Shown here: piece by piece, positions 45,684-57,640 of the stretch
Numbering within the stretch: the first letter of the stretch is position 1
How the letters are laid out: each line of letters opens with the position of its first letter
NCBI GenBank assembly: GCA_024449915.1
Contig: JAMZAV010001463.1
Coordinates: 1 to 64,000, forward strand
DNA: 64,000 nt
Direction: 5' to 3'
Origin: Sweltsa coloradensis
Lineage: Eukaryota; Arthropoda; Insecta; Plecoptera; Chloroperlidae
Notes under the pieces: model-generated
The model's input: only the letters and a program-made list of their open reading frames with translations
What the model was told of the DNA's origin: nothing
Databases searched by the model: none
Made by a program: the position numbers and the translations under genes

Positions 45684-46090
45684 TACCTAGTCGTGGCAGG
45701 CCTCGGAACAAAGGTGTGGGATACGACACAACAGTATGTATTAGACTTTGCTTTTTCAAATCCTTTTGTCTCGCATGTTATTTAATCATAATCGATCCCT
45801 ACAATTGCACCACTTGTATTTGGTGCAGCGAATGTGGTGGATTGGAGTAATCAAACTTTCACGGAAGAAATCACCGAACGCGAATCTTCATTCTTGTGTT
45901 CAAACTTAACAATTTAACACAAAAGATCTTGTCACTTATATATAATTATTTTAGACATATAATTATTTGAAATTGTTCGTCAAAAACTGATCACAGTAAT
46001 GATACAGGACACCTAACTCAAATTGCAAGCTCCATCAGTAGTCAGCAACCAGACAATCTAGGCATAAAAATATCATTGAAAATACGTTAA

Positions 46091-46869
46091 TTGGATGAGC
46101 GAAGCGAAGACTTCAATTTCACTGACCCCCCAAAAAATTTAGCTCGGGTGTTTTTTTTTTTTTTTTTTTTGTTTTGTTTTTTTTTTTTGTTTTTCCGTCT
46201 GTTTGTTCGCTCTCTACCGGGCAAACGGCATATGCGATCTTGATGAAAATTTGACACGACCTTCGTTTTCTCTGAACTTAGACTTGCTACATTTTTGGGT
46301 ACAATCGAAGAAATATTTCTCATGAATATCGTACTTTTACGATTTTTTTCGATTTTTAGTGCGATATTTTCGTGACTTTTGGGCCGATTTTGACCAAACG
46401 GGTGGGGCTACAACGTTCATATTTCACATGGACATTAAGGTAATGGTAATGTATTGCTTTCTGAAAGAAAAAAATTGAAAAATCTTGCCAGAATCTATAG
46501 AAATAAAGCTTTTAATATAAGTTTTTTGATTTTTTGTGCGATATTTTCGTGCCATTTGGGCCAATTCTGACCAAACGGGTGGGGCTACAACGTTCATATT
46601 ATACATGGACATTAAGGTAATGGTGATGTAGTACCTTTTGAAAGAAAAAGTTGAAAAAGTTAGCCAGAATCCATAGAAATAAAGCTTTTAATAAAAGTTT
46701 TTTACGGTAAATAATACCAATTGACAAGAAACAAAAGAAACTTGACAACATTCACCTACAATGCGTAGGCAGCAAAACAAAGCACTTGCAAAAGTAAAGA
46801 TATTCCACGCAAACTAAAAACTTTAAAAAGCTCATCCATCAACGCGGCGGGACTTTAGCGTTTTCCTAG
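46091..46869 (+). mobile_element. Family A Helitron-like element, complete (779 bp)
   Basis: It starts TTGGATGAGCGAAGCGAAG after AATACGTTAA. Next are CAATTTCACTGACCCCCC, a T-rich microsatellite (46150-46195), GTCTGTTTGTTCGC and two diverged internal repeats (CCAAACGGGTGGGGCTACAA twice). It ends AAGCTCATCCATCAACGCGG..TTAGCGTTTTCCTAG. The flank join is TTAA/TTATATC, with no duplication. Confidence 0.82.
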
Positions 46870-47182
46870 TTATATCATAATCAAAGCAATAATGAACAAA
46901 CAAAGAGAATAGCAACACCATAAATAAGAACTTATGAAGATAAATTATCATTACACAAACACACAGACAATGAACCATATATGAATAATAAAAATCAATT
47001 CTTATTTGCTCTTTGATTCATTATCATTGCTTCAAATTTACTTTTAAATTGTACGATTCCTATCTCAGTAAACTGGCTTCTAATATGATAATATCATAAG
47101 AAATTAAATTCCAAAAGGATACGCCTCTGTACAAACATGACTTTCTAAATGATTCAGAAATTAATCTGCAATTTGCAGTTTG

Positions 47183-47395
47183 TGTGGCTCGTTGGTCTTT
47201 GTGTGGCTCGTTGGTCTTGTTGTGTGGCTCGTTGGTCTTGTGGTTAGCGTATCTGCTTCCAATGCAGAAGGTCCAGGGTTCGATTCCCGCTAAAGTCAGA
47301 AGTTTTTTAACTTCTGATTTGGACTTAAGTCCATCAGTTCTTGTCTTAGGAGTTTGTAAACGGTGACTTTGGAGCCGTCCTAGCAACGAAGCACA
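47183..47395 (+). mobile_element. tRNA-derived SINE with triplicated head
   Basis: GTGTGGCTCGTTGGTCTT occurs three times in tandem (about 47183-47240). The last copy continues into TGGTTAGCG, anticodon stem TCTGC/GCAGA with loop TTCCAAT (anticodon CCA, U33 present), and the exact B-box GGTTCGATTCC. The body GTTTTTTAACTTCTGATTT resembles other SINEs here. Confidence 0.68.
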
Positions 47396-47639
47396 TAATA
47401 AATTTCAGAGTTGTTCTGAATCGGCCTTGTTGATTCTGGCGTTGATTCGCGGGTGTTCGCACTGTCCATACCACTGATTGCTATATTTCCTATTAAAAAT
47501 ATCGATCTTTGGTTGGTTATCGCTCACTCGTCGATTGCGTCGGGGCCTGCAGGGTTGGCTTGGTCGCTTTGATTTAAAGTCCCCCACTGAAAATCAGTTA
47601 TATAACTGAGTGGGTAGACTCTAAATAAAATTTAAATTT

Positions 47640-49240
47640 ATTTATTTATTTAATTTAATAACTTGCAATGAGTACATTAGAATAACATTTCTAGCACGAT
47701 CAACAATTTGAAAAATATTGGGTTAAATATACATACCTTTCAATACTTTGTATGTTTTTACCAGCACGCTATACTTAATTCTTTCCTCAATCGTAAAGCA
47801 ATCATATTGTAAATCTTGGCTCATAGGAATTGATTCAAACAGATGGTCAATTCTTTTCTGAAGTCCAACACACTCGGTAGAATGGTTTATGCTGCCCAAA
47901 CCACTAAGCAATAATCAATAACAGAGTGAATATATGAATATATACAAGTAACCTCAACATTCTCTCTGTTACAAACCTCTTTATTCTACTTATAATTCCA
48001 ATTGCTGATGATACTTCATTACATACATATTCACAATGTTTCTTAAAATTTAAATTACAATCCAAGAAAACTCCAAGATATTTAAATTCATACACTCTAG
48101 AAATTAACTTACCATTACAATTCAACGTCAAATGAATATCATTCTTGCTTCTATCGTTAGCCTTATGAAAAATAATAAAATTTGTTTTACTATAATAATA
48201 TTAAATTCCTGAGTTTTAAACCAATCATCCATCCTCTTTAGAACTTCTTGAGGACGTCTTACGATCTCTTCGATATCCACACCTTCTAAATAAAAGACCA
48301 AGTCATTAGCATATAAAATATCATTGATTCCTCCCATTATAGTAGATATGTCATCTATATAGAGAATAAATAAAATGGGTCCTAATATTGATCCTTGGGG
48401 TATTCCACAAAAAAGATTGAATACTTTTGAACTATATTTTGCAATATTGATAAACATTTTTCTTTTTAAAAAGTAATCCGCCAAAATAAATAACAAATAA
48501 GGACTTATTTTATACCTGGTTTTTAGTTTGATTAAAAGAGGTAAAAAAGGTACTGAATCAAATGCTTTCCTAAGATCAACAAAGACAGCTCCAACCTTAC
48601 TATTCCGATTGTCAATCCCTTTAAAGATAAAATCTGTGAATGATAAAAGAGCACTTTGTGTTGACCTACCTTTCCTAAACCCATGCTGGTTTGCACTTAA
48701 ACCTTCATTCAGATGCATCCACTTCATGTAATAACCCCATGTGCAAAATATTTTAATAATTTTACCTACAATTATAAAAGTTGATATAGGTCGATAAGAA
48801 TTACTATCAATCTTTTTACCTTTACCCTTATAAATTCGTGTTACCCTTGCCAATTTCAGCTGTGTTTGGAAATCACCTACAAGAAAGAAATGGGAAATTA
48901 GATCTGCCAATAACATGACTATTGATGCACATTTCTTGAATACTATGCATGGAATCTCTTTAGGAGTTGCGAGCTTCTAATTTTAAGGCGTTTAATTTCT
49001 GAAATGACTTCATCATAAGTTACCTTTGTATAGGGGAGATCCTTTTATTATCTTCTAATTAAATCTTTAAACTTTCCTATTTTACTGGAAAAATCTACAT
49101 CGTTCACAACAATTTTTTTTGTAACAAACAGCAAATGTCAGGATTAGACGTGTAGGATACCTCATTTTCTGTCAATCTTTTTTCTCTTTGTTACTTGTCA
49201 ACTTCTTATAAACTGACCATACTGCCTTCTCGAAATTCTG
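47640..49240 (-). pseudogene. LINE (CR1/Jockey-like) reverse transcriptase, 5' and 3' incomplete
   Basis: The 262-codon frame 48916-48128 has LARVTRIYKGKGKK, NSYRPIS (RT motif 1 region), ANQHGFRKGRSTQSAL, VFVDLRKAFDSV (motif A Asp), GIPQGSILGPILFILYIDD (motif B) and ILYANDLVFY, where YADD has become YAND. The next frame (48131-47904) has YEFKYLGVFLDCNLNFKKH; the last (47911-47723) reads LQKRIDHLFESIPMSQ. A worn stretch upstream to ~49240 (FEKAVWSVYKKL) belongs to the linker after the endonuclease. The changed catalytic Asp and the frameshifts show it is dead. Confidence 0.82.
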
Positions 49241-49299
49241 AATTCTTTGCGCCAGTGGTGTCTCTTATGCATGAATTTCCTAATCTCTGCTATATACTG

Positions 49300-49430
49300 T
49301 ATACTGAATACTGATTATTATTCCACATCCTTCTTATCATATCGGGTACTCAACTGTACTGTCGTGTGTGGCACGTTTTTCATTCTAAATAAACAAGTGG
49401 AAATACAACTAATTATTCATATTATTATTA
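49300..49430 (+). repeat. Copia 5' LTR, 3' part
   Basis: TGATTATTATTCCACA, GTACTGTCGTGTGTG, CGTTTTTCATTCTAAATAAA and GTGGAAATACAACTAA match 56527-56662. The leader ATCGATCCAGG and the gag start follow, which fixes it as the end of a 5' LTR. Confidence 0.72.
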
Positions 49431-49479
49431 ATCGATCCAGGCTTTGAACAGGTTTTGGTCCTAGAATAGCTGGAATAAG

Positions 49480-50440
49480 CATGGATGATAAAATTGCACA
49501 GTTTGAAGGCCAGAACTTCAGAAATTGGCGCTATAGAATGGAAACAAGTTGGAGCAAAATGACTTGCATCAGCTCCTCACCTCAAAAGCAGTGGACTTTC
49601 CGAGTGCCATCGTTCAAGATAGTGACACTTATGAAGAGAAGGCTGTAAAAAGGAAGTAACTAGAACGTCTTTAAAAATTGAACGTAAATGTAAGCATTTA
49701 ATATGTACAACGAATAGCCGTCAGTTATATTGAATATGTTCGAGAAAAGACATTTCCAAAAGGCATGCGGGCAGCGCTTAAAGACACTTTTGAACGCAAG
49801 GGTATTGCAAGCCAACTTTTCTTGTGAATGCAGTTATTTACATTAAAGTATCAAGATAGTATGGATGGATAGGCTATTGGTCACCATCTTTTGGAATTTG
49901 ACAAACTGATTAAAGAATTAAGAAGCTCATGAACAGTCTTGGAACCACAAGATATTATTTGTCATTTATTGCTTAGTCTACCAAAATAATTTGATGCTCT
50001 GACCTAACAGCACTGGAAACAATGGACCCGAAAAAATTATCAGTGGAGTTTGTAAAAGGAAGACTTCTCGATGAGACTTCCAAACGAAATAACACAGAAT
50101 CCTTAAAGCCCGACACAAGTACAGCGTTTGGGTTTGCGAAGGAAAAGTTTGGATACAAGTGTTATAACTGTGGTAAACTTGGCCACAAGAAGTCACAGTG
50201 CAGAGTGGAAGTGAAGAAGCCAGACAAATACAAAACAGGTAAATTTAATAGATACAGTCATAAATCTGAGGCAAATGTTGCAGGAGTAGAGAAAGTCACA
50301 TTCATTGCTCAACAAGTCATAGGCCTTCATGGTTTCAAATGGATAATAGATAGTGGCTCGTAGGAACATATTATGGTGAATGATGAAAATCTTCTTGATG
50401 AGGTGATAACTCTGGAAGTACCTATAGTTAGTTATATTAG
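49480..50440 (+). pseudogene. Ty1/copia gag and start of protease
   Basis: The first frame from 49480 gives MDDKIAQFEGQNFRNWRYRM, the copia gag N-terminal motif (F.G.NF..W..RM). Worn middle parts have HHLLEFDKLIKEL. The frame 50022-50363 has MDPKKLSVEFVKGRLLDE, the CCHC zinc knuckle CYNCGKLGHKKSQC, and WIIDSGS, the protease active-site motif. The frame continues degraded to 50519, where the family E array begins; the polyprotein resumes at about 52640. Stops at about 49660, 49930 and elsewhere show it is inactive. Confidence 0.83.
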
Positions 50441-50518
50441 CTAGCTAAAATGGGCAACATTAAAAGCTACGAAAGTAGGAAACTTTTACATGACAGCAAA
50501 CGTGAAGAATACAAAAAT

Positions 50519-50813
50519 ACTAGGGAAACGCCAAAGTCGTTGTTAAACGAGTGAGTGAGCCAAGTATTGAGTACCCGGGAACATTCCCTTTCCTCCCCTA
50601 TACTAAGGCTGGATCTAGCCCAGTATGAGGAATGATACCAGGTACTCAACACATGGCACATGGCGAGTGAGTGAGCCATGTGTTGAGTACTTGGTATCAT
50701 TCCTCATACTGGGCTAGATCCAGCCTTAGTATAGGGGAGGAAAGGGAATGTTCCCGGGTACTCAATACTTGGCTCACTCACTCGTTTAACAACGACTTTG
50801 GCGTTTCCCTAGT
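50519..50813. repeat. Near-perfect 295-bp palindrome
   Basis: The arms 50519-50657 and 50675-50813 are inverted with, by my reading, one mismatch (ACTTGG against ACCTGG). The 17-base loop is ACATGGCGAGTGAGTGA. In the other family E units the equivalent module is ~180 bp with inverted ends only, so here the module has become an inverted dimer. Confidence 0.9.
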
Positions 50814-52632
50814 TATTTAAATGAACATTTAAAATGCGAATCGTGTTCAAAACGTATTTCCAAGATAAAACAAAATCACCTAATTTTAATTTCCTATTTA
50901 ACACCCCTCAAAAATAATGTGTGTGCAAAAATACAAAAATGGTCCAACTAACGGGTATCGAACCCCAACCCTTACCACTGGCACTAGGCCATGCCAGCCA
51001 TGCAAATTTGTCCCGAGCTGCTACTAAACTAATGCTATCGATGATTGAAAAAATCACATTTGTATTTATTGTAGGATTAAATCGCAATGGATCTAGCGGA
51101 TTTTGTTATCAGTTCTCAGTAAACTCGTATCGGATGTCTGTTTTAAACTTCTACGTAATCTGTTCAGCGGTTCGGCTGATTTTCTACGTACAGACAGACA
51201 AACAGAATCACAGAATAAGAGCCGTTTGAGTTGAATGGAGACACTCCGTCGCTCCGCTCCCTCGTTTAACTAGGGAAACGCCAAAGTCGTTGTGAAACGA
51301 GTGAGTGAGCCATGTGTATAGTACCCGGTACCGTTCCCCATACTGGGCGGCTAGATCCAGCCTTGGGTATATGGGAGGAAATGGGATGTTTCCGGGTACT
51401 CAACACTTGCCTCACTCACTCGTTTAACAACGACTTTGATGTTTCCCTAGTTATTTAACTTGAACATTCAAAATGTGAATCGTGTTCGAAACGTATTAGC
51501 GTGAAACATTAACAAATTTCCAAGATAAAACAAAATCACCTAATTTTTATTTCCCATTTAACACCTAAATATATAAAAAAAAATACTTACTAACGGGCAT
51601 CGAACCCCAACCCTCCGTGCGGTAGGCTAAATGCTTACCACTGGGCCATGCCAACTACGTAGATCTCGTCCCGCTAGCTGCTACTAAACAAAATGCTATC
51701 GATATTTTAAAATATCACATTTTTAATTATTGTAGGCTTAAATTGCAATGGATCTAGCTGATTTTGTTAACAGTTCTCAGTAAACCCGTACCGGATGTCT
51801 GTTTAAAATTTTAGCGCAATCTGTTCAGCGGTTCGGTTAATTTTCGACGTACAGACAGACAGACAGACAGACAGACAGAATTACAGAATGAGGGCCGTTT
51901 GAGTTGAATGGAGACACTCAGTCGCTCCGCTCCCTCGTTTAACTAGGGAAATGCCAAAGTCGTTGTTAAACGAGTGAGTGAGTCAAGTGTTTAGTAACCG
52001 GGAACATCCCCTTTCCTCCCCTATACATAAGGATGGATCTAGCCCAGTATGAGGAACGATTCGGGTACTCAACACATGGCTCACTCACTCGTTTAACAAC
52101 GACTTTAGCGTTTCCCTAGTTGTTTAAATTGAACATTTAAAATGCGAGTCGTGTTCAAAACGTTTTGGCGTGAAACATTAACAAATTTCCAAGATAAAAC
52201 AAAATCACCTAATTTTTAATTCCCATTTAACACCCCTCAAAAATAATATGTGGGTGTAAAAATATAAAAAAAAGTCCGAACCAACGGGTATAGAACCCCA
52301 ACCCTCCGTGCGGTAGTCTAAATGCTTACCACTAAGCCATGCCAGACAGGTAATTTTCGTACCGCTAGCTGCTACTAAACAATTGCTATCGATATTGTTA
52401 AAAATCACATTTTTATCTATTGTAGGCTTAAATCGCAATAGATCTAGCTGAGTTTGTTAACAGTTCTCAGTAAACTCGTACCGGATGTCTGTTTAAAATT
52501 TCAGCGCAATCTGTTCAGCGGTTCGGCTGATTTTCGACGTACAGACAGACAGAGAGACAGACAGACAGAATCACAGAATGAGGGCCGTTTGAGTTGAATG
52601 GAGACACTCAGTCGCTCCGCTCCCTCGTTTAA
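50520..52632 (-). mobile_element. Family E tandem array, three units, inside copia
   Basis: Units are 50520-51269, 51270-51942 and 51943-52632 (750, 673 and 690 bp), all on the minus strand and joined exactly head-to-tail. On the plus strand each begins CTAGGGAAACGCCAAAG and ends GCTCCCTCGTTTAA. Each has the 3' palindromic module, a tRNA-like segment and the GTCTGTCTGT tract (seen as ACAGACAGACAGA; expanded in unit 2). Copia coding sequence lies on both sides, so the array inserted into it. Confidence 0.85.
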
Positions 52633-52639
52633 AAAGAAA

Positions 52640-52975
52640 AATAAATGAAGTTTTGATTGTTCCACACTTAAAAGTTTATCTATTTTCGGTAAGAAAAGCA
52701 GAAGAAAAATTATTGGGAATGAAGAATGTAGACCTATATGAAAAAGGTTGTGTGTCTTCATGGACAACAAAGTTGTGTCGGTTTGATGGCGAAATCGCAA
52801 ATTTTACGAATTGGATGTTGGTCTAGATACAAAGCCAATGCAATTGGTAATTCAAGCTTCAGTTCCAAACATAAGAATATGCATGCAGCAACCTTAAAAA
52901 ACACTTCTAGCATGAGCATCTTCAAAAAAACTATTATGCAATAGAGCCTACTACACAATTGAGAAATTCCTACAA
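52640..52975 (+). pseudogene. Copia protease/integrase linker, continuing after the insertion
   Basis: One frame reads EVLIVPHLKVYLFSVRKAEE, matching the copia segment after protease (..VL.VP.LK.NLFS). It then gives GMKNVDLYEKGC before losing similarity. It continues the 49480-50440 fragment across the family E array. Confidence 0.72.
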
Positions 52976-53006
52976 GACAAACAAAACGATTATAGAATAA
53001 TTAAAA

Positions 53007-55318
53007 TTGGATGAGCGTAGCGAGCGAAGCGAAGATTCCATTTCACTACACTGGAGAAAAAAAAACGGATTTTTTTCTCTGTATTTTGGTGTGTTTGTTA
53101 ACACGATTCCGGCTAAACCGATACTCCAATAATGCAATGAAATTTTCTGGAGGCCTTCAAAATCTCTGAACTAAGAACTGCCACGTTTTTGAGCGCAATC
53201 GGAAAATTATTTCTCATGAAAATAGCAATTTTAAGATTCTTTCGATTTTTAAAAATTTCTTCGAATTATAACACCTACATGCTTTATTCGATTGTAATGA
53301 TTTTTTCACAGAACCTTAATTTTATAAATTTATATATTCGTGTGAAATTTGAACGCAATCAAAAAAATATTTCTTATGAAAATCGCAATTTTTCGATTTT
53401 TTTTTATTTTTAAACTATTTCTTCGACTTATAACACCTACATGCTTTATCAGATTGTAATGTGTTTTTCACAGAACCTTAATTTTATTAACTAGGGAAAC
53501 GCCAAAGTCGTTGTTAAACGAGTGAGTCAACCAAGTGTTGAGTACCCGGGAACATCCCCTTTCCTCCCCTATACCTAAGGCTGGATCTAGCCCAGTATGG
53601 GGAATTATACCGGGTACTCAACACATGGCTCACTCACTCGTTTAACAACGACTTTGGCGTTTCCCTAGTTTAAATTGAACATTCAAAATGCGAATCGTGG
53701 TCAAAACGTATTAGCGTGAAACATTACCAATTTCAAGATAAAACAAAATCACCTAATTTTTATTTCCCATTTAACACCCCTCAAAAATAATATGTGGGCG
53801 TAAAAATATAAAAAAAAGTTCGAACGAACGGGCATCGAACCCCAACCCTCCGTGCGTAAGGCTAGAAGCTTACCACTATGCCATGTCAGCCACACAGATT
53901 CCGTCCCGCTAGCTGCTACTAAACAAATGCTATCGATATTTTAAAAAATCACATTTTTTATTTATTGTAGGATTAAATCGCAATGGATCTAGCTGATTTT
54001 GTTAACAGTTCTCAACAAACTCGTACCGGATGTCTGTTTAAAATTTCAGCGCAATCTGTTCAGCGGTTCGGCTGATTTTCGAAGTACAGACAGACAGACA
54101 GAATCACAGAATGAGAGCCGTTTGAGTTGAATGGAGACACTCGGTCGCTCCGCTCCCTCGTTTAACTAGGGAAACGCCAAAGTCGTTGTAAAACGAGTGA
54201 GTGAGCCATGTTTATAGAACCCGGTATCATTCCCCATACTGGGCTAGATTCAGCCTTGGGTATATGGGAGGAAATGGGATTTTCCCGGGTACTCAACACT
54301 TGGCTCACTCACTCGTTTAACAACGACTTTGGCGTTTCCCTAGTTATTTAAATTGTACATTCAAAATGCGAATCATGTTCAAAACGTTTTAGCATAAAAC
54401 ATTTACAAATTTCCAAGATAAAACAAAATCACCTAATTTTTATTTCGCATTTAACACCCCTCAAAAATTATATGTGTGTATAAAAATATAAAAAAGTTCG
54501 AGCTAATGAGTATCGAGCCCAACCCTCCGCAAGCCACGTAGTTTTCGCCCCGCTAGCTGCTACTAAACAAATGCTAACGATATTTTAATAATCACATTTT
54601 TATTTATTGTGCGATTAAATCGCAATGGATCTAGCTGATTTTGTTACAGTTCTCAGTAAACTCGTAACGGATGTCTGTTTAAAATTTCAGCCCATTCTGT
54701 TCAGCGGTTCGGCTGATTTTCGACGTACAGACAGACAGACAGAATCACAGAATGAGGGCCGTTTGAGTTGAATGGAGACACTCGGTCGCTCCGCTCCCTC
54801 GTTTAATTAATACATTGGTGTGAAATTTGAGCGCAATCGAAAAATAATTTCTCACAAAAATCGCAATTTTACGTTTTTAGCTCGAAAAATGTCATGTTTG
54901 ACAATTTTTTGGGAGGTCATGGTGGCCCCAATAATTTTTTCTGTTATTTGCTAAAATCATTACTAGTTAGCCTGAATAAAATATATTTTTTGTGTTTAGC
55001 GGTTAAATACCCCTTTAATGAATTAATATATTGGTGTGAAATTGAAGCGCAATCGAAAAATAATTTCTCATGAAAATCGCAATTTTACTTGTGTTTTTTT
55101 TTTACATTTCTTCGACTTATAACACCTACATGCTTTACCCGATTGTAATGATTTTTTTACAGGACCTTAATTTTATGAATTTATATAATATTGGTGTGGA
55201 ATTTAAGCGCAATCGAAAAATAATTTCTCATGAAAATCGCAATTTTACCCTTTTTTCGCTAAAAAAAATTACGCTCATCCAACAACGCGCCTGAAAAAGC
55301 GTTTGCGAAGCTTCCTAG
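53007..55318 (+). mobile_element. Family C Helitron-like element interrupted by a family E array
   Basis: The 5' end is TTGGATGAGCGTAGCGAGCG after TTAAAA. The CACTACACTGGAG box, GTTAACACGATTCCGGC and core repeats follow to 53490. The core resumes at 54807 (TTAATACATTGG) with further repeats and ends CGCTCATCCAACAACGCGCC, hairpin, GAAGCTTCCTAG at 55318. Without the insert it is ~1.0 kb. Confidence 0.85.
53491..54806 (-). mobile_element. Family E tandem array, two units, inserted in family C
   Basis: Units 53491-54165 and 54166-54806 are on the minus strand and joined exactly as CTCGTTTAA/CTAGGG. Rejoining the flanks gives ATTTTATTAATTAATACATT, which differs from the family C repeat consensus by one base. 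The insertion was therefore precise, between A and T, with no duplicated bases. Both units carry the palindromic 3' module and a tRNA-like core; in the second the A-box region is partly deleted. Confidence 0.87.
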
Positions 55319-56200
55319 TTAATTTTAAATTTCACCCAAAAAGATTAAACTTACTTTCATAGATAATCATCATACTACTAAACTAAAAATATTTACTTGA
55401 GCCCCTCGTCTAGCCAACACAACTACAAAATTCACTAATTCCAAATTACTTTGATTAATAAAATTAAATACTGCAAATAAATCAATAAAAATTTAGTCTT
55501 TTAGAATAAACATACTTTCACCCGCATAAACTTGCATGTAGAATAAACTTAAAATAAATATATAAACAAGAATGGAATTTTATAAAATCAAGTAAGAAAT
55601 AATGGAACAAATATAAACAAACAAATAAATAAAATAATAAACCTGAAATCAAAAAAATCAATGAATCCTAAAAAGTTTTATATTTATATAAATAAAAATA
55701 GTAGTTCCTCCCCATTCTTTAATGGTTATTACTCTACTTAGTAATAATAATTCAAAATATAATAATATTTAGGGACTTTGCATCTGCACAAGAATGGAAG
55801 AATATTAGGGATAATATGGAGAATTATTATAAGCTTGCCCCCTAGCCAAGGGATCATAAAGAACTAATACCTAGCACTAGATTTGTGTATTTTAATATTT
55901 CAATGGCCCTAGCCTACGGGCTACGGCCTAGCCTAGAACCAAGTTGCAAGGGCTGAGGAAAACATTTGATTTCATAGATCTTACATCTCAGCTCAGGGTT
56001 CTTCTGAAATCGAAAATACGACAATGTCCGACTCTTCACTTTATAATTATTACAGTCAAAAAACGACACAAATACCTCCAGACATGGTATTTTCACATTT
56101 AGCGACACAAATCGTAAGAAACTAGGTTTGCATAGATAAACTAGTAGTGCGAGTACGCCAGCGACGCTTGGAGCGCTGCTGTCGCTTGTCTCCCGTTTTA
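55319..56200. other. AT-rich low-copy DNA
   Basis: No recognised family or gene. Confidence 0.35.
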
Positions 56201-56352
56201 CCGGCCATGTTTCCTGTATTAAGCGAAGCGTCTATAACAGTATTGGTTGCAGTATGTTCCCTCAAACGAACAGATAGCGGACATCATTACAAAATGACTG
56301 GTTGCATCACAGTTCACCTATCTTAGAAGCCACCTTGGACTTGTATAAATTG

Positions 56353-56662
56353 AGAGGGGGTGTTAACAAGCAATTTAGCTGTTGGCTAACGTGATACACG
56401 AAGTGTATAATAGTATCAGAGTCGGTAAAGAAGTTAAAGTTCTTTATAGACTCTGATTGTATCCTTGCCTCATTCCAGAGTCGATAAAGAAGTTTCCCGT
56501 TACGTGGAAACTTCTTTATCGACTCTGCTGATACTAATTATTATTCCACAGCCTTCTGACATGTCTCTGTACTCAAATACTGTAGCGTCTATTACAGTAT
56601 TTGCTGTACTGTCGTGTGTACAACGTTTTTCGTTCTAAATAAACTAGTGGAATTACAACTAA
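56353..56662 (+). repeat. Copia LTR with internal hairpins
   Basis: It begins near TGTTAACAAGCAATTTAGC and ends TAAACTAGTGGAATTACAACTAA, matching 49300-49430 at the 3' side. It includes two copies of the AGAGTCGATAAAGAAG hairpin (56420-56455 and 56476-56526) and an extra ACTGTAGCGTCTATTACAGT palindrome not in the 49-kb LTR. Confidence 0.68.
56476..56526. repeat. Small palindrome AGAGTCGATAAAGAAG..CTTCTTTATCGACTCT
   Basis: Perfect ~20-bp arms around a short loop. A worn tandem copy is at 56420-56455, and a third copy at 61549-61594 in unrelated sequence. Confidence 0.8.
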
Positions 56663-57562
56663 CTAGGAAAACGCTTAAGTCCCGCCGCGTTGTTGGATGA
56701 GCGTAATTGGTGCATTGAGTTGCCATGTGTTATGCGGATTTTCTGTTGTTTTACCAAAAAACAACATAAATAAACTTTAAATGTTGTTATCTCAAAACTT
56801 TTATTCTAGCACATTTGCTAACAATTGTTCCTACTTCTTCTACAGTTTTTAAGATGAGAGGATAATTTATTTTTTAATGTGCTCACAAGTCTTATTCTGA
56901 CAAATTCACCGGACACTTTTTTGATGAGATTTATAGTTTTTTATTTAAAATATGGGAAATATAGATTTTTCACAAAAAACATACATTTTCAAACAATGCA
57001 AAGGGAAAAATTCATATTTATCAAACAAAACAAAAATTATAAAATCCGTCTGGTAAATGTTTAGATGTATTGTTTTTTAAGCTTAAACACCTTTCACTTT
57101 AAAAAAAAATGAAAATTGTAAAAGCCTTAGCAATATCCCAGCACCATAGCAAAATTGTAAAATTGCAATTATTAAGAGAAATAATTGTTTGATTGCGCTC
57201 AAATTTTACAAGATAATTAAAATTCATAAAATTAAGGTTCTGTGAAAAAATCATTACAATTGGATAAAGCATGTAGGTGTTATAAGTCGAAGAATTTAAA
57301 AAAAAATCGAAATAAATCGTAAAATTGCGATTTTCACGAGAAATAATTTTTTGATCGATTTTTCGAATCGTGCAATTCTAAGTTCAGAGATTTCGAAGGC
57401 CTCCAGAAAATTTCATCGCAATTGGACTGTCGGTTTAGCCGGAATCGTGCTAACGAACAGACAAAAATCCAAAAAAAACAAAAAAAACATTCCGGATTTT
57501 TTTCTCCAGTGTAGTGAAATGGAATCTTCGCTTCGCTCGCTACGCTCGCTACGCTCATCCAA
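56663..57562 (-). mobile_element. Family B Helitron-like element containing repeat G, inserted in copia leader
   Basis: The left end is CTAGGAAAACGCTTAAG..GTTGTTGGATGAGCG and the right end GCTACGCTCATCCAA. Repeat G in reverse orientation (about 56760-57075) replaces part of the core repeats. The flanks are copia LTR end (TTACAACTAA) and copia leader (CTCGATCCAGG), so this element split a copia copy. Confidence 0.8.
56760..57075 (-). repeat. Dispersed repeat G, minus copy inside family B
   Basis: It is the reverse complement of 18435-18745, matching along ~310 bp. The open frame 56879-57064 is incidental. Confidence 0.75.
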
Positions 57563-57640
57563 TAAATCATCTTCTTACCTCGATCCAGGCTTTCATCAGA
57601 TAAAGCGCTCTTTGAAGGCCAATGCTGTCGTACTCATCCA
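57563..57640 (+). pseudogene. Copia leader and gag start remnant
   Basis: CTCGATCCAGGCTTT and GATAAAGCGCTCTTTGAAGG match the leader and the first gag codons at 49430-49515 (GATAAA..TTTGAAGGCCA). Similarity fades after about 57640. Confidence 0.6.
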
